DNA of 64,000 nt from Lingula anatina (GCF_001039355.2 NW_019775747.1:634752-698751); one strand, 5' to 3'. Counted from the stretch's first letter, positions 46,189 to 60,777 are shown. Numbers and translations are program-made. Notes: a model not told the origin generated them from the sequence alone.

Positions 46189-48709
46189 CTAGAAAACAAT
46201 CAATTTTTATTATGGGAAACTATGCACAAGTGACTTTTACTGCATTAAACTATAGACAAATAAAATATAAATGTATGTAAACCTAATAAATACTGAAACT
46301 GTATGTGGTTGTTATTGTTTTTCAGATCAGATTCAGCACAATTTTATGGCAAATTCTCCTCAAAGCATAATAATTTGCAACACTTTTGAGATTTTTTTTT
46401 TCTATCATTAAAGTAATACTTTAAAAAATTCCACATTGATGTCCTTAATAAGAAATCCAAATTTATCAATTTTTCACTTATATGTTCCCATTCTTTCAAA
46501 GAGCTTTAAGAAAAAAACATTTTTCACTTAAATCCCAAACATTTTTTAATTAAGGAAACACCTGATACCTGATATGTCCTTTCCAAAAAACAAGGATGTG
46601 AGTCAAATATAAGAATAACAAAAACAAGGATGGGACTCACATATAAGAAAAACATATGCCATTTCTTGTATTCAGCATCAAATAATAATGAAAGACAAAA
46701 AAAAAAAAAAAAAAAAATCCAATAACTCTGCCACTTAATAAATTCTGTTTAGAGGGGAAATATTATATGTTTAATTTCCTTTTCAAAAAACATATTTTGT
46801 AAATAGTTTCAATTTATTTTGTTAGCATCAAATAATTGTGACAGCCAGGAAAAAAACTCAAGTACCAGAAAACTCTGCCATCAAAAATTCCATGTCTGAA
46901 GGGGAAATACTATGTGTGTGATATCCTTTTCAAAAGCAAAGATGTTATTCAAATGTAAGAATATAAAATGTCTTTTCATGAACTCAGCATTAATATATTT
47001 TGTTTGCAACAAATAATTTTTAAAAAATCATAAAAAAAGAAAGGCCACAGCACTACCAGGAAGATCTTCCATTGAGAATCCATAAGTAGAGGGGATACAC
47101 TGATTGCTATTGACTTGGGCATCGTCTGCTTGTATAGATGTTTCAATGTAAAAGCAGACAAGCCAGAACATCATTTCAAACAAATTGAAGCAAAAGTCAA
47201 GTTAATGCCATAATAATGACAATCATTGTTGTTCTTTTATATAATTAAGGTTAAAAATCCAGGAAATTTCATTGGTGATTAGCCTTCTGAAACAGACACA
47301 GGTCTGATAGAAAACAAAGAATGAGATTACTCACGCTGATCTGAGAGCCAGACCAGAAACATAAGAATGACATTAAATCAATGGGTTCAGATGCTATCTC
47401 CACAAGAGCTCAATTAGCAGGAAATCATGTACAGCTTGATTTTCTCATGTTACATGGTCCAAGTATGGATTATTTGAGAAATATGGGGCTTAGGTAGAGT
47501 TAAATCATACATCATATTTTAGCTTTGAGATTTCAGAATTTGATACAGATTTCTGTTCAAAAGATAATTGATTGTTTTCTAGGTTCATCCAGTCAAGTAA
47601 AAAATAAGAAAAAAAAGATTGTTATTGTATCAATGCAATTAATCATCCGATAAGTTTAATGACAGATTTGAATAGTGCATGTTAACATTTTTCATTTTCA
47701 TTCTCTTTTTCCTTTTGGAAGGGGGATACTTTCATAGAGAGGACTACTTTATTCAAATAGTTGTGCAATCTCCAACTAGACTGAAATTCAATGACAAATA
47801 TTTTTCAATGTGTGACTTGATATAGTCTATAAATTTATCTACTTAAAGAACACATTACATTTTAAGAATTCACTGCACAATCTTGTAAGGTTCATTTGCA
47901 CACTAGTCAATACACATTACCATCACATCTAGACACATTTGACTGTAACATTAGGTCTTCTCTAACACACTCAGCTTTTATCTCAGGGTGAACTTCACAC
48001 ATTGGCTTCCTGATGCATGTGGGTATATGCTAGTGTTTAATGATTATGTGATCAATTATCGCATGTTCTGCTTGCAAGCACTTCATTAGTGATTTGGTCA
48101 TGCTACACATGCTACACGGTCTACACAGTTTACCTTACTGTACTTTTGTTATACAGGTCTGTACTGGTACAAAGAAGTGCTATTACCATAAATTAAGCTT
48201 ATCTTGTGCCTTTTCATGCAATAAATGAAGTTCACTCAAAGAGAGAAAACTAAGTATAATTGTAGAAAGGTACTACTCGGTGTTTTAGTGATGCAGTAAA
48301 AGTAATGGCCCACACAAATACCACTTCCTCATACCTACACAAGAAAAATTACCTAATTACTTGAAATAATGACTCCACCTCTCAAACTGCACCCATCAGT
48401 TTATACCTGTTTGCCTTCAGTTTATTGGAAAGTTTCACAGAAGTGGCCAAATGTGCTATTAGCTTTATAGACAATTTGTTTTCTATAAAAGCTGGCAGAA
48501 GTACTTATATTAAGATGGCTGTGAATAGTGAAGTTTCAAATTAAAAATTGACAGTAGTGCTAAAATGTCTCTGGTAGAGACTGATTCTCTTAAATGTAAG
48601 GCTTAGAAACTATGAATGAAAGAATTGTCGTTTTTTTTTTCTTTCTTTTTTTAAAATTACTGCTAATATAATCTTTCCAAAATGGCCGAGTTCTCAATTA
48701 CAACTTTAC
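46189..48709 (-). other. NSP gene intron 2
   Basis: Non-coding, with a degenerate tandem array at about 46560-47110 and a poly-A run at 46699-46717. Confidence 0.7.
46560..47110. repeat. Degenerate tandem array, unit about 180 bp
   Basis: About three diverged copies share, in order, a CAGCATxAAxTAAT-like stretch, an AAxAACTCTGCCA-like stretch, AGAGGGGAAATA or GAAGGGGAAATACTAT, and CCTTTTCAAAA. Units differ by indels. Confidence 0.6.
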
Positions 48710-48816
48710 CTCCACTCCCGTATATCTCTCGAACATGTTGATGTATTCCGGCAGTCCAATTGTTTTCAGCCAGCGATCTATGGGGATGTGTTTGTTGGAG
48801 GGCATCCTCACAGGCT
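48710..48816 (-). CDS. BCAR3: NSP-family adaptor, exon 2: first half of SAM domain
   Basis: A 107-nt exon, acceptor CTGTGATTTCAG and donor GTAAAG. In frame it reads PVRMPSNKHIPIDRWLKTIG then LPEYINMFERYTGVE. IDRWLKTIGLPEYxxxFE is a typical SAM helix 1-2 pattern (WLxxIGLxxYxxxFxxxxx). The first two bases complete a codon from the upstream exon (G|AG, Glu, if exon 1 at 54841 is right). An internal ATG at 48805 could serve as start if the upstream exon is untranslated. Confidence 0.85.
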
Positions 48817-50942
48817 CTGAAATCACAGATAAAATCTTCATAAACATCTAAATATAAACAGTGAGATTTGCCCTCATAGAATGAATTTGAGATAAAGTGG
48901 TAATGAGGGTATGGCGCCCCATAATCTTCCATCTGCAGATCAAATGAAAACTTACTAATAAAGAGGGGTACATTTTTCAACCTCTAAACCAGCCTCTATC
49001 TCTCACAAATTCTGAAAAATTCACTCTCCACATACATAGGCAGGTATATACCACACAAATAAACTTTCCCTTCTCCCTTCTTTTTCCTTGCCTTTTAAGA
49101 AGCATGGGTTCACATCAAGAGGAATTTTACCAATTCTCCAAAAATAAAAATCATTTTCTGCACAGGTAACATAGATTAAGTAAGTTTCCCAACACTGACT
49201 GTATTACCTTGAATTATTTGCTGTAATAAGGTAGCGGAAATACCAATGGAGTCTAAATGGCTACTGCAAATTTACTTTGTTCATTCAATCCATGTGCTAT
49301 ATTTTCACTCTTCAAACACCTTTCAACATATGTACCTTGCTTTAGGTTTCTAATACAGTCATCATATTGATAATGTTCAGATATAAAGTAAAATACAAAT
49401 AAAGAGTTGAATAACTCTAGACATACATATATTTAGTTGTCCTACCTGACAAAAAATCTTAGTGGAACTGAAGTTACCTTTTTCCTCAAAGGAAATTGAG
49501 AAGTGCAAGGTGTGTATCTTTAGTCCACTGTCTTTTCATCTGATGAAGGGGATAAATTCCTGCATGTTTTCATGAATTATTACCAAAAAGTTATATCAAA
49601 TGGCAGCTTAGTTGCAAGCAGTTTTCTCCTTTCTTTAAACCACCAGCATATCAATATACAAATGCTTGTTTTTGAATAATTAACCTACCCTGAACTGTTA
49701 GGTTACAATCACAACTTAACAATAATAACACAATTTGGACTAAAGTCAAAAGTCAAGTTAAACAGCTAACATAACACGAAGTTTTCAAATTTGATTTCAA
49801 AATACTGGTAACAAGGTAGGGCTATTGTAACCAAATTGGTTTGAATAGTACAGGTGAAATTCATTATAAATGCCATAATAATGTTTTACAACCTGTAAAC
49901 ATCACAATCACAATTAAACTTGTTTAAATTGAAAACCCTTATACAATATTATATACTGAAATAATTCTGAATTAGTTAAACCTTCAGTTTCCATTGCTTA
50001 GACATTGACTTTTTCAAATCAAATGAAATTAGGGACCTCACACAGAAAAACCATTGGTTCACTGAATTGATAGCAAAAGACTGCAATACCACAGACAGAA
50101 CATCAAAAAAGCTATTATCATGGGGGAGTCCTGATAATCCCAAGGTTCATTGGTCTGAAAAATTTTTTCATGCCCCTGAGTAACTTTACTTTATTGCCAG
50201 TAAACTATATACTTTATTTAGACATTAATTTAGACTATTGAGCCTTTGGACCAATGAATCTTCAGACTATTGCTATGACCCCAATATAACAATGATATGT
50301 GATCTGCACATCAGCATGTTGTGAATTATTTAACAGTATGTCTTAGCTTGTAAAATGAGGAGCTTTGAAAAAATTGCCTAGCAGCGTGAACTGAAGGATT
50401 ATGACATTTTGTCATATATCTAGTCAAAACTAGTTTTTGTCTGAACACATCTTAAATTCACCATGAAAAATAAAAAAGCTTCATTTAACATGTAAAACAT
50501 CAGAACAGACATCAATATATTATAAACGTAAGATTAATACCTTTCAGCATGACCAGCAAATCGGGAAGATGTGAGACTATAGCCCCAACCACTTGCCTTA
50601 ATTCTGTCAGTACGAACTGTAATATGTGCCATCCACAGTTGACATACCAAGCATATCAGACATAACACCCACAGTCGCACACCAGCAGTCTACAAATATA
50701 CCAACTAGAACAAACATTTTCCTTGCTCAAACATGTGTGAAAAAAGCCAAGACCTTACCAGCAGGACAAACTGTCACATGTTTTAATGGTGCCAGTATTC
50801 TGTCTAGCTATCTCTGTACTAGTATATATGTATGTTAAGTCAGCTTTTGGGAGATGTAGTATACCGGTATAGAGTCAGACAGAGTCAACAGGAGGGTCAA
50901 AGGAGGGGGATAGTTTGCAATATTTCAACGAGAGAGAGAGTT

Positions 50943-50990
<48 letters not shown>

Positions 50991-53900
50991 TAATACTTTG
51001 GGATATATAATTCGGGATTTAATAATCTACAAGTCTGAAAGGTCTAACACTGAAAGCAATATCAGTCAGCAAGACTTGCTTATTTACAAAATTAGCATTC
51101 AGTTTTCAACAAATGGCTTTTTTTACCCCTTGTGCCCTCAAATTAATGGAACCGGCAGGGCAGGTAATTGGGGAAATATTACAGGAATTCCTAAAGTTGG
51201 TCACCAATACCACAGCTATGCCCAAACCCACTGTGAAGTAAGCCAGGACTTTACCCTGTATTTCACAATGCTGCAAGTGACATCAGTTTCTACAAATCTA
51301 TGTATATGTCAGTGGGTTTTTACCTGTTTATCAGAGGATGTAAAATCGATGGTGCTTGACTGCATCAAAGAGTACGCGTGGGGTGGGGGGGAGTGGACAC
51401 TTCATGTTTGATACTTATTTTAAAACACATACACCGGTATGTACCTGTACATTTCTTAATCATTATTGACCATATGACCATAAGCATAAATACCAATGTG
51501 TTTCCCTTACCCCCCCCCAAGAACAGTATTGAGGGCTTAATCACAACTCATTCTTATATTCTGTAAAAAAAATACCCTCCATGCCGCAACCTAGATAACT
51601 TTATGATATACAGAACACCTAAAAAAAATTCCCTCAAGCCTCCACCCTCACCCAATCCTTGAAAAACATGAGTACTCTAAAACTGAAAGTGTGTGTGGTT
51701 AAAGTGGTGACAACTAACAAGTTGTTTAACCACAATCTGTGTCTTATTGACTCAAACAATTAAGGTACACAAGATATGTCTGGACAGGAACATGTACCTT
51801 TGAAGGTGGGGTATTAGGGATAGGTGTTTACTTATAGGTGAGACAGCATGTTTAATTCAAAAGGTGTTCACTATTATATAACAACAGAGCAAACGTGACA
51901 GTTGCTATTTAATTAAAAACTATTGAGATCTAAAGACCAAAACTGACTTAAAATAATAAAGTCCATGTATTTTTATATTATGCTGCCATAGGATTAAACT
52001 CATTTCAGCAAAAAGAGATACTATTAAAGCATTAAAGAATGAATCTAATATTTCACACTGCTTTTTTATTTAAAAATAAACCAATCAATTACAATTACTC
52101 ATTAAGTGATATAAAAAGTATATCAATTTCCAAACACTTTTTAACTCTTAATAATGAATCAGTCGTGTGATCAAAGTTTATTTAATGAAGGGTCTTAAAT
52201 GTCTAGCCTCCTACCACAGGTAAAAATTGTGGTCTCTTTGGACACAATTAATATCTTTATCATCACAATTAAGAGAGAATGAAAAAAAAGCTACAAGTAA
52301 TACTGTATTTTACAAGATTTTTCACCCAGTAGTTAAGCAAGCAGCAGAAGCATTTAGTAAAAGGTGGAGAAAAAGAACCCCTGTTGAGACACTCATTAAT
52401 TATAGGTCTAACACTTACATGAAAGAGCAAACAGCGTCACCTACTATTACTTCTTAGCATCTAAACAAGAAAAACCTGTTGTGATTAAATGTTTTGAGAT
52501 ATTTTTGACACGATGAAAAGATATTCAACATTCAGGCTTCTCCTTTTTCTGCCCTTTTCTTTAATGTGGTGGTGGTAAAAAAAATATTTTCTAAGCCATG
52601 CATCCTTCAGCAAAAGCCTCACCCTTTTTATGCCACATGGAAATTGTGACAGCTAGGATCCATCCCTTTAAACCATTTATATTGTACACTCAACAAAGAC
52701 ATGAATGCAAGAATTTTGTCTTTACAAAAATTCAGACAAATGCTCATGCATGCACATGCACAGATGTACGCGCATGCATGCATGATGCACACACAGACAT
52801 TTATTTTATCTCTTATACACAAATTTAAAGCACGGGGTATATTTTGGATTTAACAGTAGCATTTCTTCTTGTCATCTTAAATATCTAAGATGGCCATCTG
52901 ACCACTTAGTGTAACAATGTCCACTTTATACCCCACTGCAAATCACCTTTGACATGCAACTCTGAGCACGGTGCCCTTTGGTAATTCGGATTTAGTGGGC
53001 GTTTGGCGGGAGAAAGAAAGTAAAAAGAGCTATCAACATTTTATTGACTAGAACTACTTTGGCAATGGCCCCAAACTGTTGGTCTAAGTCTATTCTACGA
53101 TAAATATGTCAATCGAAAGTACTTATATATGTTTCCCAATGACCAACCAAAAGTGAAACGAGGAACATTTCACAGATTTCTGAAATTTTTACTATGAGCT
53201 AGCACAATATTACAAATAAAACTGAGCATTTCTAATACAATGACTGCATATCTCAACGATAATTGTTTGATTGCACTTAACCTTTTTATTATAAGGAATG
53301 AACTTCAATGACAAGTGTTTTTTTCTCTCAAACTTAGCTTTAGTTCATTAACCTAACATTTAACCCTGTACATATTTATAAAATTACTTTAAAAATCCCT
53401 CCATCCCCCCACATACACACACACATCCCCCTCTATCCACCCATTCAATCCTACCTTTCAAGCATAATTACTCTCCTGAACTACCCGTCAGGTAATTACT
53501 CTACTGAATTACCTTTCAAGTTGTGTTCACACTCACATACAACAATATTTTTAGTGCACTGGCCATACTTCCCTTAAGCTACCCCAGCCATGAATGGGGG
53601 GAGACCGGGGGCACAGACATGCTTGTCATACAAATAAGAGACTACAAAGGATCGCACACTCCAACTATTTTCTCTGTACAGCATATTAAGTAAGTGGGAT
53701 GCAGTCATTCAGGTATTAGGTGGGTTAGATTATAACACCTGCAGCAGTGTTTGAGTGTGCGTGCATGTGTATGCGTACGTTTTTTGTGTTGCTTTCCATA
53801 TTATTAACTTCATCAGGTGCACGGTGTGATGTAGAGGTTTTGTTGCATACTGGTATATTGTACACAGGACTTCAATAGAGAGTTTAATATATAGTGATTT

Positions 53901-54840
53901 AACAAAGTATACTGTTGCCTACATGTAGCACATAGCCTGTGCAACAATTTTAATTGGAGTTTTCTACAGCACCGTCTCTCAATTTATTTTTGTAATAAAG
54001 ACTGTATTATGCATATTGTAACAAGTGTAGTATGTCAGCAACGTAAAATTTTTGATACATTTAGTATACACAAATATAAGGGAGCTAGAAAATTTGGGTA
54101 CCATTTCTGCTACAAAGCCTACCATCAATACCTTTACACTCTACTGCATGTAGAATTTCAAAATTTAATTTCAGTTTTTATTTTGTATTTGAAATAAAGA
54201 CTGAAAAACATGCAAGACAGTAAATTAACACACAGGATCTATCACCATCTATTAGCATTACTAAATAGACAGATGCAACAGGAAAAAATTGGCAGGTTAA
54301 CATACACTTATTTAGTAGAATGTGCCTGCTGATTGACATACCATGTTGACAAACTCAATACTGTGCAGTGAAGTTGAGTCGGTGCAATGACTAGGACAGA
54401 TAATTACACTGTAATGGACACCTTCTAATTTTATTACACCCACACTGTAATCAGGGAGGGCACGGTAGAAGCGTATTTACAGGTATGAAAATGTGACATG
54501 CATGGTGTCAATATTCCCAGGCTTGTTAACCCATCAGGTGGCTATGAATAATATTAATATCAAAGCTATCATATGCCTTGATTGGCCATTACACTGCAGT
54601 GACAACAGACTTGTGTTCAGAGAGATACCTCTGTCTATAGCTGTGTCCTTTCTGTTTAATTTATCAATATGGAAAGTAATAAATGGATGGATGGATGGAT
54701 GAATGAATTAACTGATGAATGAACATTGCTGCAAGCCAATTTATGAAGATATCCACGAGTGAAAAACAAAACAAAAAAAAGGATGAATAGAAGTCCTTCC
54801 AGTAAGAATCGATCAATGCAAAAAATACTACAATACCCAC
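48817..54840 (-). other. NSP gene intron 1
   Basis: Non-coding. Contains a GA microsatellite (50930-50987), an alternating purine-pyrimidine stretch (about 52740-52795, TGCATGCACATGCAC-like, able to form Z-DNA) and short C-runs. No further exon recognised. Confidence 0.5.
50930..50987. repeat. (GA)n microsatellite
   Basis: Interrupted GA repeat of about 58 bp. Confidence 0.95.
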
Positions 54841-54886
54841 CTGTTGTTGTGCTTGGAAAACTCAAAGAACGGTGGAAATGTGTCAT
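54841..54886 (-). CDS. BCAR3: NSP-family adaptor, probable start exon
   Basis: The 46 coding bases read MTHFHRSLSFPSTTT plus one base, then donor CAG|GTGGGT. The ATG at 54886 has A at -3 and is preceded in frame by TGA TAG a short way upstream, so translation from further 5' in this exon is ruled out. The phase fits exon 2 exactly. With this exon the joined coding sequence is 3114 nt including the stop (1037 residues). The exon has no family signature, so the choice rests on phase, donor and start context; the real start could be another exon or the ATG at 48805. Confidence 0.45.
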
Positions 54887-55664
54887 CTTGAATTCCAGTA
54901 CTTTTCCCACTTTCTATCAACAATAGAAGGACCTACTAATTCAGTCTAAGTCTGGGTTGACACATTTAAGCCAGGCTTATTTGTACAGCACTGTTCTGCA
55001 GGCCTTTATGTAAATAGCTATAAGAAGCATGCACTCGTCAAATAAATCTTGATCTGTGTCAAAGTCTGTGACATCAAGTATTTCTGCAGTAATTGATAAG
55101 ATTTGTCACTTTTTCATAAGTGTCGCTGGTGGAAATTGTTTTCTTAATGGATATGTGCTAGTTTTTTTTCATTAATGATCCTCCTCATATTGAACCGTTC
55201 TTGATCCCATTTCCAGTAAGGAGCCTAGTGAAGCAATAACACTGGTGCCTGTAGCGCTTGCATAATAAATCCAAGACCAATTTCTTATATTATCCTTTCT
55301 TGTGTAAAACACTGAAATATTAGATTTTCATCTTAATAATAATGTATAAGTTGAACAGATATAAAGACTTCAAAATGACAACATTTCTTATGTTTTTAAT
55401 CCCCAAAAATGCCTCAAGGCAACAATGTCACATATATCTTTTCGTAAATGTCACTTCTATTTTCAGGTGAACACTAATAACAGATTGCAATATCCTAAAT
55501 GTCAGGAATTCTAACCCTTATTTCTCCAAATAATATCAATATTTTTATAAAAGCAGCATCCTGTTCACTTAATTACAAAACCTCAATCAAAATATACCTT
55601 CCAGTTGTATCATCAATTTTTTAAAAAACATGTTGTTGTCTGTTGTAGAACTAGGATCATGTCA

Positions 55665-55920
55665 GGAAATTTGCTTCAAGCAGAGAAGGAATCAACTTTC
55701 TATCTATCAAAGCAAGTTTTTTGCAAACAAAAAAATTTAACCCGAGAAAGACCGGCAACATCTTCAAATCTATCAAAACATGGCATTCACAAAGCAATTT
55801 AGAATTTGAGGAAGAGTGGCAACATGTTCCTATCTATCAAAACAAAGTACCCACAAAGTAATTTAAAACTGAAAATGAGTGGCAGTAACTCTGAGACTGA
55901 ATTATCTCTCAAAACATCAA
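55665..55920. repeat. Diverged tandem repeat, unit about 66 bp
   Basis: Three to four copies share GAGTGGCAACAT-like, then CTATCTATCAAAACAAA-like, then CACAAAGCAATTTAGAA-like stretches in the same order. Confidence 0.75.
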
Positions 55921-58878
55921 TTAATCTATAACCTTTATGGGGTATTTATTCAGTGATGGTAGGTCATGCAAAAGAAATGTTTTACACCACACAAAAAATG
56001 TCTAGTCTCAGAATGTCATAAAATACTTTTCTAACTACATTAAGCTACAAGTACCTGCCCCCCCCCCCTCCACCACCCCTCCCCTTGTTGCCATTATATT
56101 GATTTGACAGTTCATACAGGCCCTGTTCCAATGTATCAAAATGAAGTCAAGCCCTGAAAATTATTTTTTTTTAGAAAAAATAGTGTAACAACTATGCATC
56201 ACAGTTTACTTTTAATGAAGTTAAAAATGCATTTACTAACTAGTTGTTTTAGCAGGTAAATTCACTTCAAATGCCAAGTATTTTTTTTTTATTTATCTTA
56301 TGTTACTTTATGTTGCCAGTGGTTTCAAAGTTGTCCTCAAATGAACTCTCACATCTTGATAAACCATATCAATGTCAGGATGTGCAAAAAAATCAAACTA
56401 GCCAGGAGGTCTGTCAGTATATGTTATCTATCTTCTATCTGCCTAGTTAAGTTGACACTGAGCTACACCCTGGATTTCAGGACTTCTTAAGGCAATTCAC
56501 CAACAAATTAACAAACTGATTCTTGGTTTCATTCTTAGAAACTGTCCCGATGTACCACAGCTGAGAAAATATTAGGGTATCCTTACCATTTTAAAAAACT
56601 TAAACAGTCCCCCTGCCTGAATCTGTTAAGTACTGCAATAAACCCACTGGCCTCTAGATTAATCCTGACACTTTTACATGGATTCCCCACACCACTCTGT
56701 ATTGTATGAAGTAGACATTAAATCACTGCAATCACAGTATTTTTCTCCAATAGTTGGTCATCCTGTCATCTGAGTGGACAGACTGACTGGTCAGTGCACT
56801 GACCCATGGTACAGAGGGCATTGGGCTATCAAACGGTGAGTGTAGACAAGATAATCAAACCAAATCTTCAATAAATCTATGTTTGAAATCACAAGGGTAT
56901 GCAGTGTCAACAGCCTGAGCAGCATCTAACTTTGGACAAAATCCATAGGTCTTATTCCTGGACTGCAGAAGTTGCTTCTATCCTAGTAATCAGTCAAATT
57001 CTGTTACTTTTCCCCACGTGTCACATAAGAGTAGCACAGGCAGGGTAACTTATCCAAAAAATTAACGACAAGATGCCTTGAAGGTGTCCCTGACAGCACA
57101 GCAAAAGATAAAACCATAGGAACTAAATTAAAGACCGTTTTCCTGTTCTGAAAATTAACTTTGGCCTCTTCTTACTTCAAGTTCAGCTGGATCCTTCGAG
57201 GTGGGCGTATCACTAACCAGCCAAAATACTAAGCATTAAAGCTCAACTATGCTTCCTTATCTGTTCATCTCTTCACCCCGTCTCACTCCGAGACCAGCCA
57301 GTACCTGGGTGACTCTCGAAATCTTTCTCACCCTCTCTCTACATGCTTGGCTGAGCAAATAGGAAGCAAGGCATGTAAAAGGGCGACATACTGTAAGCCC
57401 ATACTGCATCATTTTATTTGCAGCATCATATTTTCGGGGAGGCTAACATTGGCAGAAGTACTGTACAATTTGTTGAAGACTTAAGTGTTTATATGTATCT
57501 TTTAATAGCTCATTTTAATATAAATTGATTCTTGCATATGCATTATTTCTATAACATTAAAAATATAAACAAAATATACTTCTGTTGAACATTTGAAAAA
57601 AATAAGAAACAGAGAAAGAGAATAAATAAAATAAAACAGAAAGGGAATATAAATTGACAGTATTTTTTGGGTAAGTGTTGTCATGTCTGCTAATACAACT
57701 AATACCTTGATTACCTCGAAAATTCTCTACAATAAAAAAATAAAGTTGGTAAAAAGGAACAGTTTTACGTAGATGAACACTTGTATTAAATTACCCAGGT
57801 TAAGGTGTGATGAATTACACCTGTAGTTGACTCCAAAACATCCCCCATTTCCTGCCAGAGGTGGAACTCGTTAATGTTATTTAAATTCACGCATCAGCTA
57901 TTAGAATTCCCCATTATCACCCTCATAAAAGCTCCCTTCACAGCGACATCAGAGAAAAACATTAAACTAGCATGCTTTTGTACATGCTACAATTAGCCTC
58001 AAGGATACAATATGTTGCTAATCATATCTGACTTTAAAGACATACAATTTATGACAAAGTCACAAGAGCAATTACAAATACAAGTGTGGAATTTCTACTT
58101 ACTTCCTGGGTACATATTGTTACTTACTTACATCTAAAATATGTTGCTACTTTTCACATTCATCAAACTGTCAAATACCAAGAAAATAACAACTGTTTAA
58201 ATTTTTTTCACTTTGGATCACTTGTTCAGTTATGTCATATTTTCCATGAGACTTGGCTTAATTGCCATCTGTCATTCCTACTAAGCTTGTCATGTGTCAC
58301 CATGTCATCTGCTGTCACCTGCTATTAGTGAGATCTTGAACCATGTACCCCTTTAACTATTCCTTTAATGTGTCAACAGTCAATGTTAACTAACACTGTC
58401 ATATTTGTAAAATGATACATAAATCATATTATAATTGAGTGTGCATACTACTGTATAATTCTTATTACAATATTTCCTACTGCTATAGTGCATCCTCCCT
58501 AGCATGAAGATGGTTTCCACTGGCTGCAAACAAATCAGATTTTTTTAACAATCAAAAATAATTTGTCATGTTATTACATGTAACAATAGAGTGACACTTG
58601 TGAGGAAAGTACCTTTAGAGCCAAAATGACTACAATACATCAGCAGATTCAAGGGTATGCAAAGGTCACAATCACATGTGCTCCCCTTCCCAGTTAAGCT
58701 TTCTGAAATAAAATGTTTCAAAAAAAAAAAAAACTGCATGTAATCATGCAGAGTGAAATCATAAAAAAAATGGAAAAGAAAAAACTATACAACCCCAAGC
58801 AAAAGCATGTGTCTGACAATTTTTTCTGCTTAGAGTTGAAAACTCCAAAATAAAATCACAAAATATATATGATAAGCA

Positions 58879-58880
<2 letters not shown>

Positions 58881-58951
<71 letters not shown>
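58881..58951. repeat. (TA)n microsatellite
   Basis: About 35 uninterrupted TA units. Confidence 0.97.
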
Positions 58952-58956
<5 letters not shown>

Positions 58957-60743
58957 ACCCTATAACTAATCAGTATATTGAACAAAATTATACACTCCAT
59001 CTTTCACTGTACACAAATATTTTTAATCTCTCCCAAAGAGTTCTTCTTGTAAAGATGCACTCTGATCTAACAAATAAAGTGGTGATCAAATCTCATGTCA
59101 GTCTCATATCTCTCTGTAACTCCTCAACTTCAAAGTGAAAAGGGGTGGAGATGTACATCTATTTGGAAATGGCTACAAATCACTGCTACTTAAAAAAGGG
59201 GCTCATTGACTTAATATTATCTTAATGACTAAAGTGCACGAGCTGATGACCATATCAGAGGGTTAAAGGATGTAAAATAAAAAGAAAGAAAAAAATCAGA
59301 CAAGTTGTACAAGTGGAAAGCTGAGAGACTTGTCAGTCGAACCCACAGCCCATGATTTATTGCCAGATAAGAAATACATAACACAGTTTTGTAATCTTTA
59401 CAACAGGTTGAATACACTTAAGCTAAAAACATGTTTTTTTTCTGCAATACTACCTTCCCTCCATGAGTCCACCTGCCTCTAAAACACAGCACTCTGCCTT
59501 TAAAATGTGAAGTCTAAACTGTTGCCAACCAAACAAAATAAAACGTAGATGCTAATGTTTAACCCTTTTCACCCCTTCCTCACTGAGTAATGTGAAAAAG
59601 AAAACCAGCATATAGAAAAAAAGAAAAGCTCCACTTAAAAATGTGAGATTTAAATCTTTTCCCATCAACACATTTCCCATACTGATGTAAAGCAAAATTC
59701 TTATCATGAGTCACCCAGAAAAGGTTTACATTTTATAAAGGCATGCAGATCCCCACAGTGCAGCAAATACCATGCATCCATTCATATTTTGTTATAGGAG
59801 CAGTCTTTGAAATTTCATGCTGTTTTTTAATTAAGGCTCTTGATTAGCCTTCTTGAAGGCAAAATAGTAGCCCCTGAGTCCCTGAGTGTTGATTGTGACT
59901 CGTCTGATTTCTAGTGTATGTTCAATCTCTACAGAAATTGCTCTGAAGGCCAGGGTGAAACAGAGTAATCCTTGAAAGTGTGTATCTGCTGTTGTAAAGA
60001 ATCAGAGACTATATGTTTTTTTTTTACGCATGAGACATGACGTTTCATTCTTGAATCACCATCATTGTACAAGACACAATGTTTTATTGTTTTATTGATG
60101 CTGACATTTTTTAATTAATAAAAATCTATTTTTAATGAACTACATGCAGCATACATTTTAGACAGGATTAAAAAAAAAACTAAATAACTCTAGCTATTTT
60201 CACATTTCAGTTATATTACAAAACCGAGCCATACACTTGATAGAATTTACCGTTTAGATGTTAATGTTATACAACTTTAAATTTAAAACTAAAATGCAAA
60301 AAATGGTTTATTTATTTAGAGAAACCTTTATTTCTCTGCCTGAGTTAGAAATGCCAGCACATCAATTGCAGTGTAATTGCTAATTCTTAAGGAAGTTTCA
60401 TGCAGGTTTTCACTGCCTAACCTGAATTTCAACAACAGACTAATCCATCATCAACTATCCAGTTATCCCCAGACAGACTTCGCTGTCATGTTGTCTTCAA
60501 AACACCCGTCCATTAGCACACTTCCAACCTCACAAAAGATTTTTATCAAAAGAAACAGGTGATATCTGAAACCCTATGATAGCCTTTTGAAGAGTGCTGA
60601 AAGAAATAAACTTTTATTCTAAAATAATCAAAATTGATGCACCCAGAAATTAAAGAATCAGATGACAATGGGTCATGAAGTACCAAACAGGCAATATAAA
60701 TCATGTAGCTTCGAAAGCAGACGACATCCTAAGGTTCTCTCTT

Positions 60744-60777
60744 TGACCTCACGGGGAATGAGGTCAACCAAAGGTCA
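60744..60777 (+). promoter_or_regulatory. Cluster of three nuclear-receptor half-sites (DR5)
   Basis: AGGTCA at 60761-60766 and AGGTCA at 60772-60777 are direct repeats spaced by five bases (DR5), the classical RAR/RXR arrangement. A third, inverted half-site TGACCT lies at 60744-60749. The cluster is about 5.9 kb upstream of the predicted NSP start codon. Function is inferred only from the pattern. Confidence 0.35.
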
